From contig JACDFX010000004.1 in NCBI GenBank assembly GCA_013815575.1, positions 1-18,609 on the forward strand: a DNA stretch of 18,609 nucleotides, in the 5' to 3' direction. A program made the position numbers and the translations under genes. Below, in pieces: positions 6,727-17,261 of this stretch. Under the pieces are notes generated by a model. That model was given only the letters and a program-made list of their open reading frames with translations, had not been told where the DNA came from and made no database searches. Numbering within the stretch: the stretch's first letter is position 1; every line of letters begins with the position of its first letter. The stretch comes from Rubrobacter sp. GTDB lineage: Bacteria; Actinomycetota; Rubrobacteria; Rubrobacterales; Rubrobacteraceae.

Positions 6727-7635
6727 CTAACGGAGGGTCTTGGGGCTGACTCCGAGGAGGCGCTTGAAGTGTCTGTTCAAGTGGCTCTGATTCGCAAAAC
6801 CGCATAGGAGGGCGATCTCGACTATGGGCAGGGTACTGCCACAGAGAAGCTCTTTAGCCCGCTGGACGCGACGCTCGATAACGTAGCGGTGCGGGGAGAG
6901 GCCAGTAGATCTCTTGAACAAACGCGAGAAGTGGTAAGGGCTCATGTGCGCCGCGCCCGCGATCTCGGCCAGCTTCAGGTCTCTTTGGAGGTTGTCGCCG
7001 ATGTAGTCGGTCGCGTCTTTGAGCGCGCGCTTTGAGAGGCCGCCAATATGTTCGCGGGCCGCTTTTCCTGCCGCGCTCCTTCCAAGGGAGGAGTGATCCC
7101 TGATGAGGGTGATCGCCAGGGCGTTGGCCAGCGACTCGGCGTAGAGCCTGCCGCCGAGAAGGCCCTCGGCCTCGACCTCCGCCTCGAGCGAGAGCCCGAT
7201 CCGCTCGATCTGCGGGTCTCGCTCCCCGAGGAGAGGCAAGATCTCTACGCTGTCGGGATCAACGTCCAAGCTTTGCGCCACCTCGCGCAGGAACGCCTCC
7301 TCCAGGCACAAGGGGAGCAGATCGCTCTCCGCCGTCCCTTTGAACCCCCATACCCATTGCGGCCCGGCGGGAATGATGGCTACTTCGCTGTGATGGACAC
7401 GTTTCTTTAGGAGCCGGCCGTCCAACCTCTGCGTCAAATCCAATGGCTGGCGATTTAGGTAGATGACCGCGTGGTGCTTTGGAAGGGCAGGTATGGAAAC
7501 TTCGTCGTAGCCGATAAATCGCGCAACCTCGATACCGGTCCACCCCCGCCCGGAGCTGGAGAGCCTGCGACGCGGCGACGAAATGGACGGAGAGCCGGGC
7601 GCCGCACCGCGCGACGCTGAAGAGGTGAAGCCCAT
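6727..7635 (-). CDS. AraC family transcriptional regulator
   Basis: This 302-residue regulator has an N-terminal cupin-like sensing domain, about residues 33-180. It includes HHAVIYLNRQPLDLTQRLDGR, in two parts, and the EVAIIPAGPQWVWGF turn typical of AraC-type effector domains. The C-terminal double helix-turn-helix runs from about 205 to 299: first HTH LKLAEIAGAAHMSPYHFSR, then FKRSTGLSPHRYV, second HTH IVEIALLCGFANQSHLNRHF, closing FKRLLGVSP. Residues 1-30 are Ser/Arg/Pro-rich and unlike the family, but ATG 7635 is the only start before the conserved part. No strong Shine-Dalgarno is seen. The effector cannot be predicted. Its most likely targets are the two downstream minus-strand genes and its own promoter region. 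Confidence 0.88.
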   Translation of the reverse strand: MGFTSSASRGAAPGSPSISSPRRRLSSSGRGWTGIEVARFIGYDEVSIPALPKHHAVIYLNRQPLDLTQRLDGRLLKKRVHHSEVAIIPAGPQWVWGFKGTAESDLLPLCLEEAFLREVAQSLDVDPDSVEILPLLGERDPQIERIGLSLEAEVEAEGLLGGRLYAESLANALAITLIRDHSSLGRSAAGKAAREHIGGLSKRALKDATDYIGDNLQRDLKLAEIAGAAHMSPYHFSRLFKRSTGLSPHRYVIERRVQRAKELLCGSTLPIVEIALLCGFANQSHLNRHFKRLLGVSPKTLR

Positions 7636-7795
7636 AAACTCTTACTCTACATCCTAATCTCTCGACTACCTCTTTACGCCTGACTCAATCATAACATTAC
7701 ACCTATACTCCTTTCCGGATCTCGGACGTTACGAGACATTCTGCCTCGGTGTATAGTGGCTCTCCCTTACCTACGGCTTACGGAGGAGTGCACAA
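7636..7795. other. Upstream region of the AraC-type gene, relatively AT-rich
   Basis: This stretch is clearly less GC-rich than its surroundings and separates the leftward AraC-type gene from a rightward short ORF. It holds an inverted repeat TCTCG-7-CGAGA at 7720-7736 and a weak rightward promoter-like pair, TTACGA (7729-7734), 17 bases, TATAGT (7752-7757). A strong Shine-Dalgarno, GGAGGAG, sits at 7782-7788. I could not find a convincing leftward promoter for the AraC-type gene by eye. Confidence 0.4.
7720..7736. repeat. Inverted repeat TCTCG-7-CGAGA, operator-like
   Basis: A perfect 5-base dyad with a 7-base spacer (17 bases overall) overlaps the -35 element of the weak promoter at 7729-7757. 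Position and size fit an operator, possibly for the neighbouring AraC-type protein, but a dyad this short could be chance. Confidence 0.25.
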
Positions 7796-8080
7796 ATGTG
7801 TTGCCGTCCGAAACCACCCGATCATAAGTTAGCTCATTTCCGCGAGGTGTACGAGCCGGCAGGTAATCACTACCATGCGGCCAGAAAAGAGTCGCTCCAA
7901 AGGGACCCCCTTCGCATCGTCACGGATTCTGCTCCGTGGATACGTGCAGGCTCTGCAGGAGCTCGCGGCACTCCTCGGCGGAAACGGAGCACCCGCGCGC
8001 CGGGAGCGTGGGGGCGTCGACATCCCCCTCCTGCGCCCAACGCACCCGTATCCCTTCCTTCCTCTTGCCCGCGACGCTAA
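7796..8080 (+). CDS. Doubtful short ORF with a strong ribosome-binding site
   Basis: The ATG at 7796 sits seven bases after GGAGGAG and downstream of a TATAGT -10-like hexamer, so translation initiation here is credible. The first 37 or so residues look protein-like (MCCRPKPPDHKLAHF, EVYEPAGNHYHAARKE). From about residue 45 on, the translation becomes Arg/Pro/Ser-rich and runs antisense to a minus-strand ORF with better coding character (7920-8123). Third positions are not strongly GC-biased, unlike true genes in this window. It may be a short peptide gene, a decayed gene start or chance. I do not recognise it. Confidence 0.22.
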   Translation: MCCRPKPPDHKLAHFREVYEPAGNHYHAARKESLQRDPLRIVTDSAPWIRAGSAGARGTPRRKRSTRAPGAWGRRHPPPAPNAPVSLPSSCPRR

Positions 8081-8123
8081 TCCCCTTCGCCTCTCTATCG
8101 CTGAACAGGCACCTGTAGAGCAT
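7920..8123 (-). CDS. Small hypothetical protein, possibly a gene remnant
   Basis: This is a 67-residue minus-strand ORF that I do not recognise. Most of its codons end in G or C, as in the real genes around it, and the composition is balanced (SVAGKRKEGIRVRWAQEGD, CSVSAEECRELLQSLHVS), so it looks coding rather than random. The frame stays open for 16 codons upstream of ATG 8123 without another ATG, GTG or TTG, and no good Shine-Dalgarno precedes the ATG (only AAGG about 11 bases away). It may therefore be a 5'-truncated remnant. It faces away from pyrR, whose promoter lies just outside its start. There are no membrane segments. Confidence 0.4.
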   Translation of the reverse strand: MLYRCLFSDREAKGISVAGKRKEGIRVRWAQEGDVDAPTLPARGCSVSAEECRELLQSLHVSTEQNP

Positions 8124-8136
8124 GGGGCGGGGCGCC

Positions 8137-8165
8137 TTGACGCTTCCTCGTTGCTCTGGTAGCTT
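8137..8165 (+). promoter_or_regulatory. Probable pyr operon promoter
   Basis: TTGACG at 8137-8142 is one base from the -35 consensus. After 17 bases comes TAGCTT at 8160-8165, which keeps the T, A and final T of a -10. Transcription would start near 8171-8174, giving a leader of about 50 bases that consists almost wholly of the PyrR hairpin. The same -10 style (TAGCCT) is found at the epimerase promoter at the right end of the window. Confidence 0.5.
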
Positions 8166-8184
8166 GGCCGATTAGAGAGACCGA

Positions 8185-8216
8185 CCTTTAACGGCGTCCC
8201 GTGAGGCGCGAAGGAG
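8185..8216 (+). promoter_or_regulatory. PyrR-binding hairpin sequestering the pyrR ribosome-binding site
   Basis: The RNA can fold with CCUU (8185-8188) paired to AAGG (8211-8214), an asymmetric unpaired stretch on the 5' side (UAACG), then an upper stem GCG-U-CC/GG-CGC around the loop CGUGA (8200-8204). The top, GUCCCGUGAGGC, keeps the CCNGNGAGG core and the bulged U of the known PyrR-binding loop of Bacillus pyr RNAs. AAGG is part of the Shine-Dalgarno AAGGAG (8211-8216) of pyrR. No terminator or antiterminator pair is seen, so control should be translational, as described for mycobacterial PyrR: UMP-bound PyrR stabilises the hairpin and blocks initiation. Confidence 0.72.
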
Positions 8217-8222
8217 TCAGGC

Positions 8223-8777
8223 TTGGGCCGATTAAGCGTACACGAGCACGCGCGCTCGCAACTGCTCACACCGGACGGAATAGACCGTTCGCTCCGCCGC
8301 ATCTCGCACGAGATCCTCGAAAGAAACGCCGCCTCGCTCGATAACCTCGCCCTGGTCGGGGTGCTGACCCGCGGCGTCCCGCTGGCGCGCAGAATCTCGG
8401 ACAATCTCCATCGCTTCGAGGGCATCGACGTGCCCGTCGGGTCGCTGGACATCACGCTCCACCGGGACGACTTGTCAGGCGACGAGCCGGCGGTGAAGGG
8501 TAGCCGCATCCCGTTCGACGTCACGGGTAAGACGGTCGTGCTGGTTGATGACGTGCTCTATACGGGCCGGACGGCGCGGGCGGCGATGGACGCCCTGCTG
8601 GAGCTCGGGAGGCCGGCGGCGATAAGGCTGGCGGTGCTGGTGGACCGGGGGCACCGGGAGTTGCCGGTGCGGGCTGACTACGTCGGCAAGAACGTGCCGA
8701 CGGCGCGGGGCCAACGGGTGCTGGTCAACCTGGATGAGACCGACGGGGAGGACGGGGTGATCGTCGTTGGGGATTAA
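8223..8777 (+). CDS. pyrR: Bifunctional pyr operon regulator / uracil phosphoribosyltransferase PyrR
   Basis: PyrR binds pyr mRNA in response to UMP/UTP against PRPP, and many members also have uracil phosphoribosyltransferase activity. The 184-residue protein has the N-terminal [16 protein letters not shown] segment, [11 protein letters not shown], and the PRPP-binding loop [17 protein letters not shown] (residues about 105-121). It ends with [19 protein letters not shown] and VLVNL. The start TTG 8223 lies six bases after AAGGAG, which is itself in the leader hairpin. It leads the pyrimidine operon, so repression of its translation should spread to the coupled downstream genes. The stop lies inside the start of pyrB, an 11-base overlap. 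Confidence 0.95.
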   Translation: MGRLSVHEHARSQLLTPDGIDRSLRRISHEILERNAASLDNLALVGVLTRGVPLARRISDNLHRFEGIDVPVGSLDITLHRDDLSGDEPAVKGSRIPFDVTGKTVVLVDDVLYTGRTARAAMDALLELGRPAAIRLAVLVDRGHRELPVRADYVGKNVPTARGQRVLVNLDETDGEDGVIVVGD

Positions 8778-9684
8778 GAGCTTTCTCTCGCTGGAGGATG
8801 CGGGGCGCGAGGAATTGAGGGAGATCCTGACCCTCGCCCGGGCGCACGCGGAGGGCCGCGTCGCGAATACGCTGGCCGGCAAGACCGTGTGCCTGGCCTT
8901 CTTCGAGGCCTCGACGCGGACGGCCGTCTCCTTCGATCTGGCGGCCAGGAGGTGCGGGGCCGACGTGATCTCGCTCTCCGACAAGGGATCATCCATCTCC
9001 AAGGGCGAATCCCTGGTGGACACGGTCGTCACCCTCGACTGCCTGGGTGCTGACGCGGTGGTCTTGCGCCACCCGGCGGCGGGGGCCGCGGCGCTCGCCT
9101 CGCGCTACACCTCGGCGCCCGTCATCAACGCGGGCGACGGCTGTGGCCAACACCCGACCCAGGCTTTGTTGGACCTCTACGCCCTGAGCGAGGCCGTCGG
9201 CGGCTTCGACCGCCTTGCCGGGCGAAGGGTCGCCGTAATCGGGGACGTGCTGCACAGCCGGGTCGCCCGGAGCGTCATCCCGGCGTTTACGAAGGCCGGG
9301 ATGGAGATCTCACTCGTGGCGCCCCGCACGCTCCTGCCATCCGACGCCGGCGCCTGGGGTCTGCCGGTGCTGCCTTCCGTGGACTACGCGCTTGACTGGG
9401 GGGCCGACGTCCTCTACACGCTGAGGCTCCAGAAAGAGAGGATGACGGGCGCGAGAGTTCCCTCCGTCGGGGAGTACGCCCGCTTCTACGGCGTCTCGCG
9501 CCGGCACCTGCGGGGTGGGACGCTGGTGATGCACCCCGGTCCCGTGAATCGGGGGGTGGAGATCTCCGGCGACGTCGTGCTCGACGCCGCCTCCCTCATC
9601 CCGAACCAGGTCGCCGCCGGGATTGCCGTCCGCTCCGCTGTCCTGACCGTCGCCACTGGGGCGGCTGACCGGGTGGCGGCTTGA
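8767..9684 (+). CDS. pyrB: Aspartate carbamoyltransferase catalytic subunit
   Basis: PyrB joins carbamoyl phosphate and aspartate to give N-carbamoyl-aspartate. The carbamoyl-phosphate loop [12 protein letters not shown] has Ser49-Thr-Arg-Thr52, followed by the loop [12 protein letters not shown] with Lys80, VLRHPAAGA, the [12 protein letters not shown] motif (129 on), and a C-terminal [13 protein letters not shown]. The length of 305 residues is normal. The TTG start 8767 overlaps the pyrR stop; no other in-frame start keeps the first helix. There is no PyrI regulatory subunit in the operon, so the enzyme is probably a free trimer or in complex with the adjacent dihydroorotase, as in some other bacteria. 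That association is inference. Confidence 0.96.
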   Translation: MGIKSFLSLEDAGREELREILTLARAHAEGRVANTLAGKTVCLAFFEASTRTAVSFDLAARRCGADVISLSDKGSSISKGESLVDTVVTLDCLGADAVVLRHPAAGAAALASRYTSAPVINAGDGCGQHPTQALLDLYALSEAVGGFDRLAGRRVAVIGDVLHSRVARSVIPAFTKAGMEISLVAPRTLLPSDAGAWGLPVLPSVDYALDWGADVLYTLRLQKERMTGARVPSVGEYARFYGVSRRHLRGGTLVMHPGPVNRGVEISGDVVLDAASLIPNQVAAGIAVRSAVLTVATGAADRVAA

Positions 9685-10991
9685 TCCGAAAAAACGCCGG
9701 CACCAACGAGCTGGTCGTCCGCCGCGCCCGCGTGCTCGACCCGGGCGCCGGCCTAGACGGCGTCATGGACGTCCGCCTCTCGGACGGCAGGGTCTCCGAG
9801 GTCGGCGACAACCTGCGCGGCGGGCGAGAGTTGGAAGCGGACGGACTGCACCTTTTCCCCGGCTTTGTGGACGTACACGCCCACTGGCGCACACCGGGGC
9901 GCGAGGATGAGGAGACGATTGAGAGCGGCTCCGCCTCGGCCGCCGCGGGCGGTTTTACGGGCGTCGTCATGATGCCCAACACGGACCCCATCGTGGACAG
10001 CCCCGTTATCGTCAGCGGACTCGCCCGCCGGATAGAGAGAGAGTCCCGCGTCCGGGCCCGGATCTCCGCTGCCCTCCACGTCGGCCTCCGGGGGGAACGC
10101 CTCACGGAGATGCGGCTCCTCAAAGAGGCCGGCGCCTTGTGCGTCTCGGACGACGGGCTCGGGACCGCCTCCGCCGGCGTCCTGCGCAACGGGATGATGT
10201 ACGCACGCTCGGCTGGCCTGCCCCTGATCCTGCACTGCGAAGACCACACCCTCGCAACCGGCGTCGTCCACGACGGCGTAGCCGCGTCTCTGGCCGGCAT
10301 CCCCGGCTCCCCCGCGAGCGCCGAGGACGTCGCCACCGCGACCGCCCTGATCCTGGCCGCCGAGACGGGTGCTACGACCCATATCACCCACGTCTCCACG
10401 ACGCTCTCCGCGGCCCTCGTCGCCTTCTTCAAGGACCGGGCCGACGTCACCGCGGACACCACCCCTCACCACCTCACCCTCACTGACGACCTCGTCTCGA
10501 CCCTCGAAGGGCTCTACCGGGTCAACCCGCCGCTACGCCCTGACGCGGATAGGAGCGGCGTCGGCGAGGCACTTCGAGACGGCGTGCTGGACTTCGTGGC
10601 CACGGACCACGCGCCTCACGCCTCGGAAGAGAAGGAGTTGCCGCTCGAAGAGGCGGCCCCGGGCTTTCTCGGCCACGAGACGGCTTTCGCAGCGCTGTAT
10701 ACGGAGCTCGTTCTGCCGGGCAAACTCACGCTCGCGCGGCTGGTGGAGGCGATGGGCTGCGCGCCGGGCCGGTGGGTCGGGGAGGGCGGGAGTTTGGCGG
10801 TGGGGGGGCCGGCGGACCTCGTGCTCGTGGACCTGTCGGAGCGGTGGACGGTCGATGCGGGGACCATGATCAGCCGCTCTTCCAACTCGCCTTATCTCGG
10901 GAGGACCCTGACGGGCCGGGTGGTCGGTACTATAGTTGGTGGAGAAGTTGTTTACGACAGAACGGGAGCGCAACTTGGAACACGCGGGTAG
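9681..10991 (+). CDS. pyrC: Dihydroorotase, class I
   Basis: PyrC cyclises carbamoyl-aspartate to dihydroorotate in a zinc amidohydrolase barrel. Metal-site motifs are visible in order: [16 protein letters not shown] (His66, His68), [21 protein letters not shown] and FVATDHAPH. Substrate-binding NPPLR lies before the last of these. HWR replaces the more usual HLR, and T-P-G replaces E-P-G at the same place, both minor departures. The length of 436 residues fits class I enzymes of the multi-gene operon type. The start TTG 9681 overlaps the pyrB stop in a TTGA, as for yggS/pgeF. The 3' end overlaps carA by 17 bases. Confidence 0.95.
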   Translation: MIRKNAGTNELVVRRARVLDPGAGLDGVMDVRLSDGRVSEVGDNLRGGRELEADGLHLFPGFVDVHAHWRTPGREDEETIESGSASAAAGGFTGVVMMPNTDPIVDSPVIVSGLARRIERESRVRARISAALHVGLRGERLTEMRLLKEAGALCVSDDGLGTASAGVLRNGMMYARSAGLPLILHCEDHTLATGVVHDGVAASLAGIPGSPASAEDVATATALILAAETGATTHITHVSTTLSAALVAFFKDRADVTADTTPHHLTLTDDLVSTLEGLYRVNPPLRPDADRSGVGEALRDGVLDFVATDHAPHASEEKELPLEEAAPGFLGHETAFAALYTELVLPGKLTLARLVEAMGCAPGRWVGEGGSLAVGGPADLVLVDLSERWTVDAGTMISRSSNSPYLGRTLTGRVVGTIVGGEVVYDRTGAQLGTRG

Positions 10992-12102
10992 CCGGCGTCA
11001 GGGACGCAGCAGGGCGACGCTGGTGCTCGAGGACGGGTCCGTCTTCGAGGGTTGGAGCTTCGCCGGGGACGGCGAAGTGGCAGGCGAGGTGGTCTTCACG
11101 ACCAGCATGGTCGGCTACCAGGAGACGATCACCGACCCCTCATACCGGGGTCAGATCGTGCTCTTCACCTACCCCCTTATAGGCAACTACGGCATGATCC
11201 CCGGCGACGAGGAATCCCGCAACGTCCAGGCCGCCGCCATCCTCGTCCGTGAGTACACCCCCTACCACAGCAACTGGGCCAGCGAGAAATCCCTCGCCGC
11301 CACCCTGGACGAAGCCGGCGTCCTCGGCATCGAGGGCATGGACACCCGCGCCCTCACCCGGCGAATAAGGGACAGAGGTGCGATGCGGGGCTTTATCTCC
11401 ACCGTAGAGAGAGACCCGGAGGTGCTGCGCGAGAAGGCGAACGCCCACCCCTCGATGGCCGGCCTCGACCTGGCGTCTTCGGGCTCGGATCTAACCGAAC
11501 CGACCCTCATGCCGGCCTTTGGCGAGGAGCGGTGCCGGGTCGTGGCCCTGGACTACGGGGTGAAGGGCTCCATCTACAAAGAACTCCGCAGCCGGGGGGC
11601 CACGGTGCTCGCCCTGCCCGGTTCCGCGGAGCCTGAGGAGATTTTGGAATCCAACCCCGACGGGTTATTTCTCTCAAACGGTCCAGGAGATCCCGCGGCT
11701 CTAGAGCGTGCCGTGGACGCGCTGCGTCCCGCGCTCGGGGAGGTGCCGGTATTCGGGATCTGCCTGGGGCACCAGCTTCTCGGGCTCGCCCTCGGTTGTG
11801 AGACGTATAAGATGCCGTTCGGGCACCACGGGGCGAACCATCCGGTAAGGAATTTGGAGAACGGGCGAATCGAGATCACGAGCCAGAACCACGGTTTCGC
11901 CGTCCTGGAAGATTCGCTGCCGGAGGGCGTCGATCTCACCCACCGCAACCTCTACGACGGCACCGTCGAGGGGATCTCCGCGCCTGGCCTCGGCGCCTGG
12001 AGCGTCCAGTACCATCCGGAGTCGAGCCCGGGACCACGCGACTCCGCGTATCTCTTCGACGGGTTCGTAGACAGTGTCTCGCCGAAGGCGGTGGTCGGCT
12101 AA
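10975..12102 (+). CDS. carA: Carbamoyl-phosphate synthase small (glutaminase) subunit
   Basis: CarA hydrolyses glutamine and channels ammonia to CarB. The N-terminal CPSase domain has [35 protein letters not shown] in parts, and PLIGNYG. The C-terminal class I glutamine amidotransferase has [10 protein letters not shown], nucleophile Cys263 in [11 protein letters not shown], and His347/Glu349 in [11 protein letters not shown] chose TTG 10975 (375 residues) because GGGAG lies six bases upstream. TTG 10936 or 10948 would only add residues that overlap pyrC, and their ribosome sites are poorer. The gene overlaps pyrC by 17 bases and is followed two bases later by carB. Confidence 0.95.
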   Translation: MEHAGSRRQGRSRATLVLEDGSVFEGWSFAGDGEVAGEVVFTTSMVGYQETITDPSYRGQIVLFTYPLIGNYGMIPGDEESRNVQAAAILVREYTPYHSNWASEKSLAATLDEAGVLGIEGMDTRALTRRIRDRGAMRGFISTVERDPEVLREKANAHPSMAGLDLASSGSDLTEPTLMPAFGEERCRVVALDYGVKGSIYKELRSRGATVLALPGSAEPEEILESNPDGLFLSNGPGDPAALERAVDALRPALGEVPVFGICLGHQLLGLALGCETYKMPFGHHGANHPVRNLENGRIEITSQNHGFAVLEDSLPEGVDLTHRNLYDGTVEGISAPGLGAWSVQYHPESSPGPRDSAYLFDGFVDSVSPKAVVG

Positions 12103-12104
12103 AC

Positions 12105-15265
<3,161 letters not shown>

Positions 15266-15269
<4 letters not shown>

Positions 15270-16000
15270 AGTTCTATACCGTAGAGATCGAAGAGCGCCG
15301 CGAGTTCGGCGCCTACACCCTCCTCAGCTACCGTTGGCCTGGTGAGAACATAGAGCCAGGCCGGTTCGTGATGGCCCGCGCCGCGGGCTACCCGATAACC
15401 CTCGACCCGTTCCTGGCCCGTCCGTTCTCGTTCTACGACTTTGTGGACGGGGTGGCGAGCCTGCTATTCGAGGTCAGGGGCCGCGGCACGGAGCTCCTGG
15501 ACCGGGCGCTGGGAACGATAGAGGTCACGGCCCCGCTCGGGAAGGGCTTCGAGATAGGCGTCTCCGGCGGCAGGGCGGCGCTCCTCGGCGGGGGCATAGG
15601 GGTTGTGCCGCTCAAGATCCTTGGCAGAGAGCTCGCCGCCCGCGGTATCGCCCACGACGTGTTCCTTGGCTTTCTCGACGGGAAGACGGCAGCCGTCGCC
15701 GACGACTTTCCAGGCGCGGCCGTCGCAACCATGGACGGGTCTACGGGCGTCCACGGCACGGTGCTCGACGCCGCGCCGGATCTCCGGGAGTATCCGGTCG
15801 TCTACGCCTGCGGCCCGAACGCCATGCTGGCCGCCGTCAAGGGCGCCGCGGGTCCGGACGGCCTGCGGCAACTCTCCGTGGAGGAGAGAATGGGTTGTGG
15901 TAACGGGTCGTGCAACGGCTGCGTTGTGCCGGTAGACGGGGGGTACGTCCGGTCCTGCATCGAGGGCCCGGTCTTCCGGGCTGAGGTGTTGGCGTGGTAG
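15266..16000 (+). CDS. pyrK: Dihydroorotate dehydrogenase electron-transfer subunit PyrK
   Basis: PyrK carries FAD and a 2Fe-2S cluster and passes electrons from class 1B PyrD to NAD+. The FAD-binding motif RPFSFYDF starts at residue 52. The NAD-binding part has [15 protein letters not shown] and [14 protein letters not shown]. The iron-sulfur motif is CGNGSCNGC with a later Cys, at residues 211, 216, 219 and 231, matching the C-x4-C-x2-C-x11-C pattern of the family. The length of 244 residues is normal. GTG 15266 overlaps the carB stop (GTGA); the frame is open further left, but that part is a shadow of carB. The 3' end overlaps pyrD by seven bases. Confidence 0.95.
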
Positions 16001-16890
16001 TGCGGGAGCCTTTGACGGGCGTGGACCTCTCGGTCGAGCTGTGCGGGATGACCCTGCGCACGCCGCTCGTGCCGGCCTCTGGGACACTGGCGAAAGAGGC
16101 GCTCGGTGAGGTCGAGGGCGTCTACGGGGCGATACTGCCAAAGACCACGACCCCCTCCGCCCGGCCCGGCAACCCGCCGCCGCGCATCGCCGAGACGCCG
16201 GCTGGCATGGTCAACTCCATCGGTCTGCAGAACCCCGGCGTCGAGCGCTTTATGCAGGACCTCGACGCCTTCGACCTCGGCGTCCCCATCTTCGTCTCGG
16301 TGGCGGGGGAGACGGTCAGGGACTTCGTGGCCCTCTGCGAGCGGGTTTCGCAGGACGAACGCGTTGCGGCCATCGAGCTGAACCTCTCCTGCCCCAACGT
16401 CGAACACGGCGGGCTCACCTTCTGCGCCGGGCCCGCAGCTGTCGAGGAGGTCGTGGCGGCCTGCCGCGCCGTGGTGCCAGCGAAGCCGCTCTTCGCCAAG
16501 CTTACCCACGAAGGGGTGGTTGGCAATGCCCGCGCGGCGGAGTCAGCGGGCGCCGACGCGCTAACGGTAATGAACACGATCCCAGCCCTCACGATAGACG
16601 CAAAGAAGAGGTCCGTGCTGGTCCGGGGCGGGCTCTCCGGACCGGCCGTAAAGCCCGTCGCGCTAAAGGCGGTCCACGAAGTCGCCAGCACCGTCGGGGT
16701 ACCGGTACTCGGGGGCGGAGGCGTTACGAGCGGCGTCGACGTGGCGGAGTTCATGCTCGCAGGGGCGACCGTCGTCCAGGTCGGAACTGCCAGCTTCGTC
16801 CGGGACCCGGGTGAGATCCTGGCCGAGTTCTCCGATTATCTGCGCGAGGCCGGCATGGGCGCCGCGGAGCTCACGGGCGCCCTCCGGTAA
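15994..16890 (+). CDS. pyrD: Dihydroorotate dehydrogenase, class 1B catalytic subunit
   Basis: PyrD oxidises dihydroorotate to orotate on FMN and, with PyrK, uses NAD+. Seen here: VPASGTLAKEA, Lys50 in ILPKTTTPSARPGNPPPR, VNSIGLQNPG, and the catalytic Cys133 in IELNLSCPNVEHGG (class 1 enzymes use Cys, class 2 Ser). The FMN phosphate loops are VRGGLSGPAVKPVAL and VLGGGGVTSGVD, and the C-terminal VVQVGTASF is present. The length of 298 residues is typical. GTG 15994 follows GAGGTG by five bases; GTG 16000 is an alternative two codons in. It is the last gene of the operon seen here, and pyrE and pyrF do not follow. Confidence 0.95.
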   Translation: MVVREPLTGVDLSVELCGMTLRTPLVPASGTLAKEALGEVEGVYGAILPKTTTPSARPGNPPPRIAETPAGMVNSIGLQNPGVERFMQDLDAFDLGVPIFVSVAGETVRDFVALCERVSQDERVAAIELNLSCPNVEHGGLTFCAGPAAVEEVVAACRAVVPAKPLFAKLTHEGVVGNARAAESAGADALTVMNTIPALTIDAKKRSVLVRGGLSGPAVKPVALKAVHEVASTVGVPVLGGGGVTSGVDVAEFMLAGATVVQVGTASFVRDPGEILAEFSDYLREAGMGAAELTGALR

Positions 16891-17261
16891 CTTCCGACCG
16901 TCAGGCTCGCGCGTCGCAGAATGGACCTTGAGTAGGGGTACGGATAGTAAACGAACAGAAAATTCGAGTGCGCCGAGGGCATTCTAGACCGCTCGGGCAG
17001 AGATCTGGACGTCGGTTGGGGCGCTGGGTTTGCTCAGGCATCGAGGATGGTCGGGTTATCTTGCGCCAACTCGGTTGCGGGATGGCGCTCCCCGCAGTCG
17101 GGCGGTCCCGGCGGCCGAAGGTTGACGGCGGGCGCCGACCTCAGCGCTCGGCGGGACCGTCCGGTAGGCGCGCCCCTCCCTCTCGGCCCTTCCGCGGTCG
17201 CGGGCGGGGGTGCCGCACGCCCTCCGACTCTCTGACTAGTGGCCGGTGGGCGCACTCGCGA
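16891..17261. other. Intergenic stretch with no supported gene
   Basis: About 370 bases separate pyrD from the leftward TetR-type gene, whose 3' end faces it. A short AT-richer patch (about 16945-16965) lies in otherwise very GC-rich sequence. Open frames here translate to Arg/Gly/Pro/Ser-rich strings without domains. I found no hairpin followed by a T-run that would be a convincing terminator for either operon. A weak dyad CCGAG...CTCGG (about 16973-16997, 14-base loop) is not enough to call. Confidence 0.6.

Noticed and set aside
8151..8178. Alternative pyr promoter TTGCTC-16-TAGAGA
   Set aside because: Both hexamers match less well than TTGACG-17-TAGCTT, and spacing is less favourable; cannot be fully excluded.
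7829..8524. 231-residue minus-strand ORF across pyrR and its leader
   Set aside because: It runs antisense to pyrR with Ser/Arg/Pro-rich sequence; the coding-like minus-strand frame here is a different one (7920-8123).
9596..10462. 288-residue ORF antisense to pyrB/pyrC
   Set aside because: Ser/Arg/Pro-rich shadow of pyrC with no recognisable motif.
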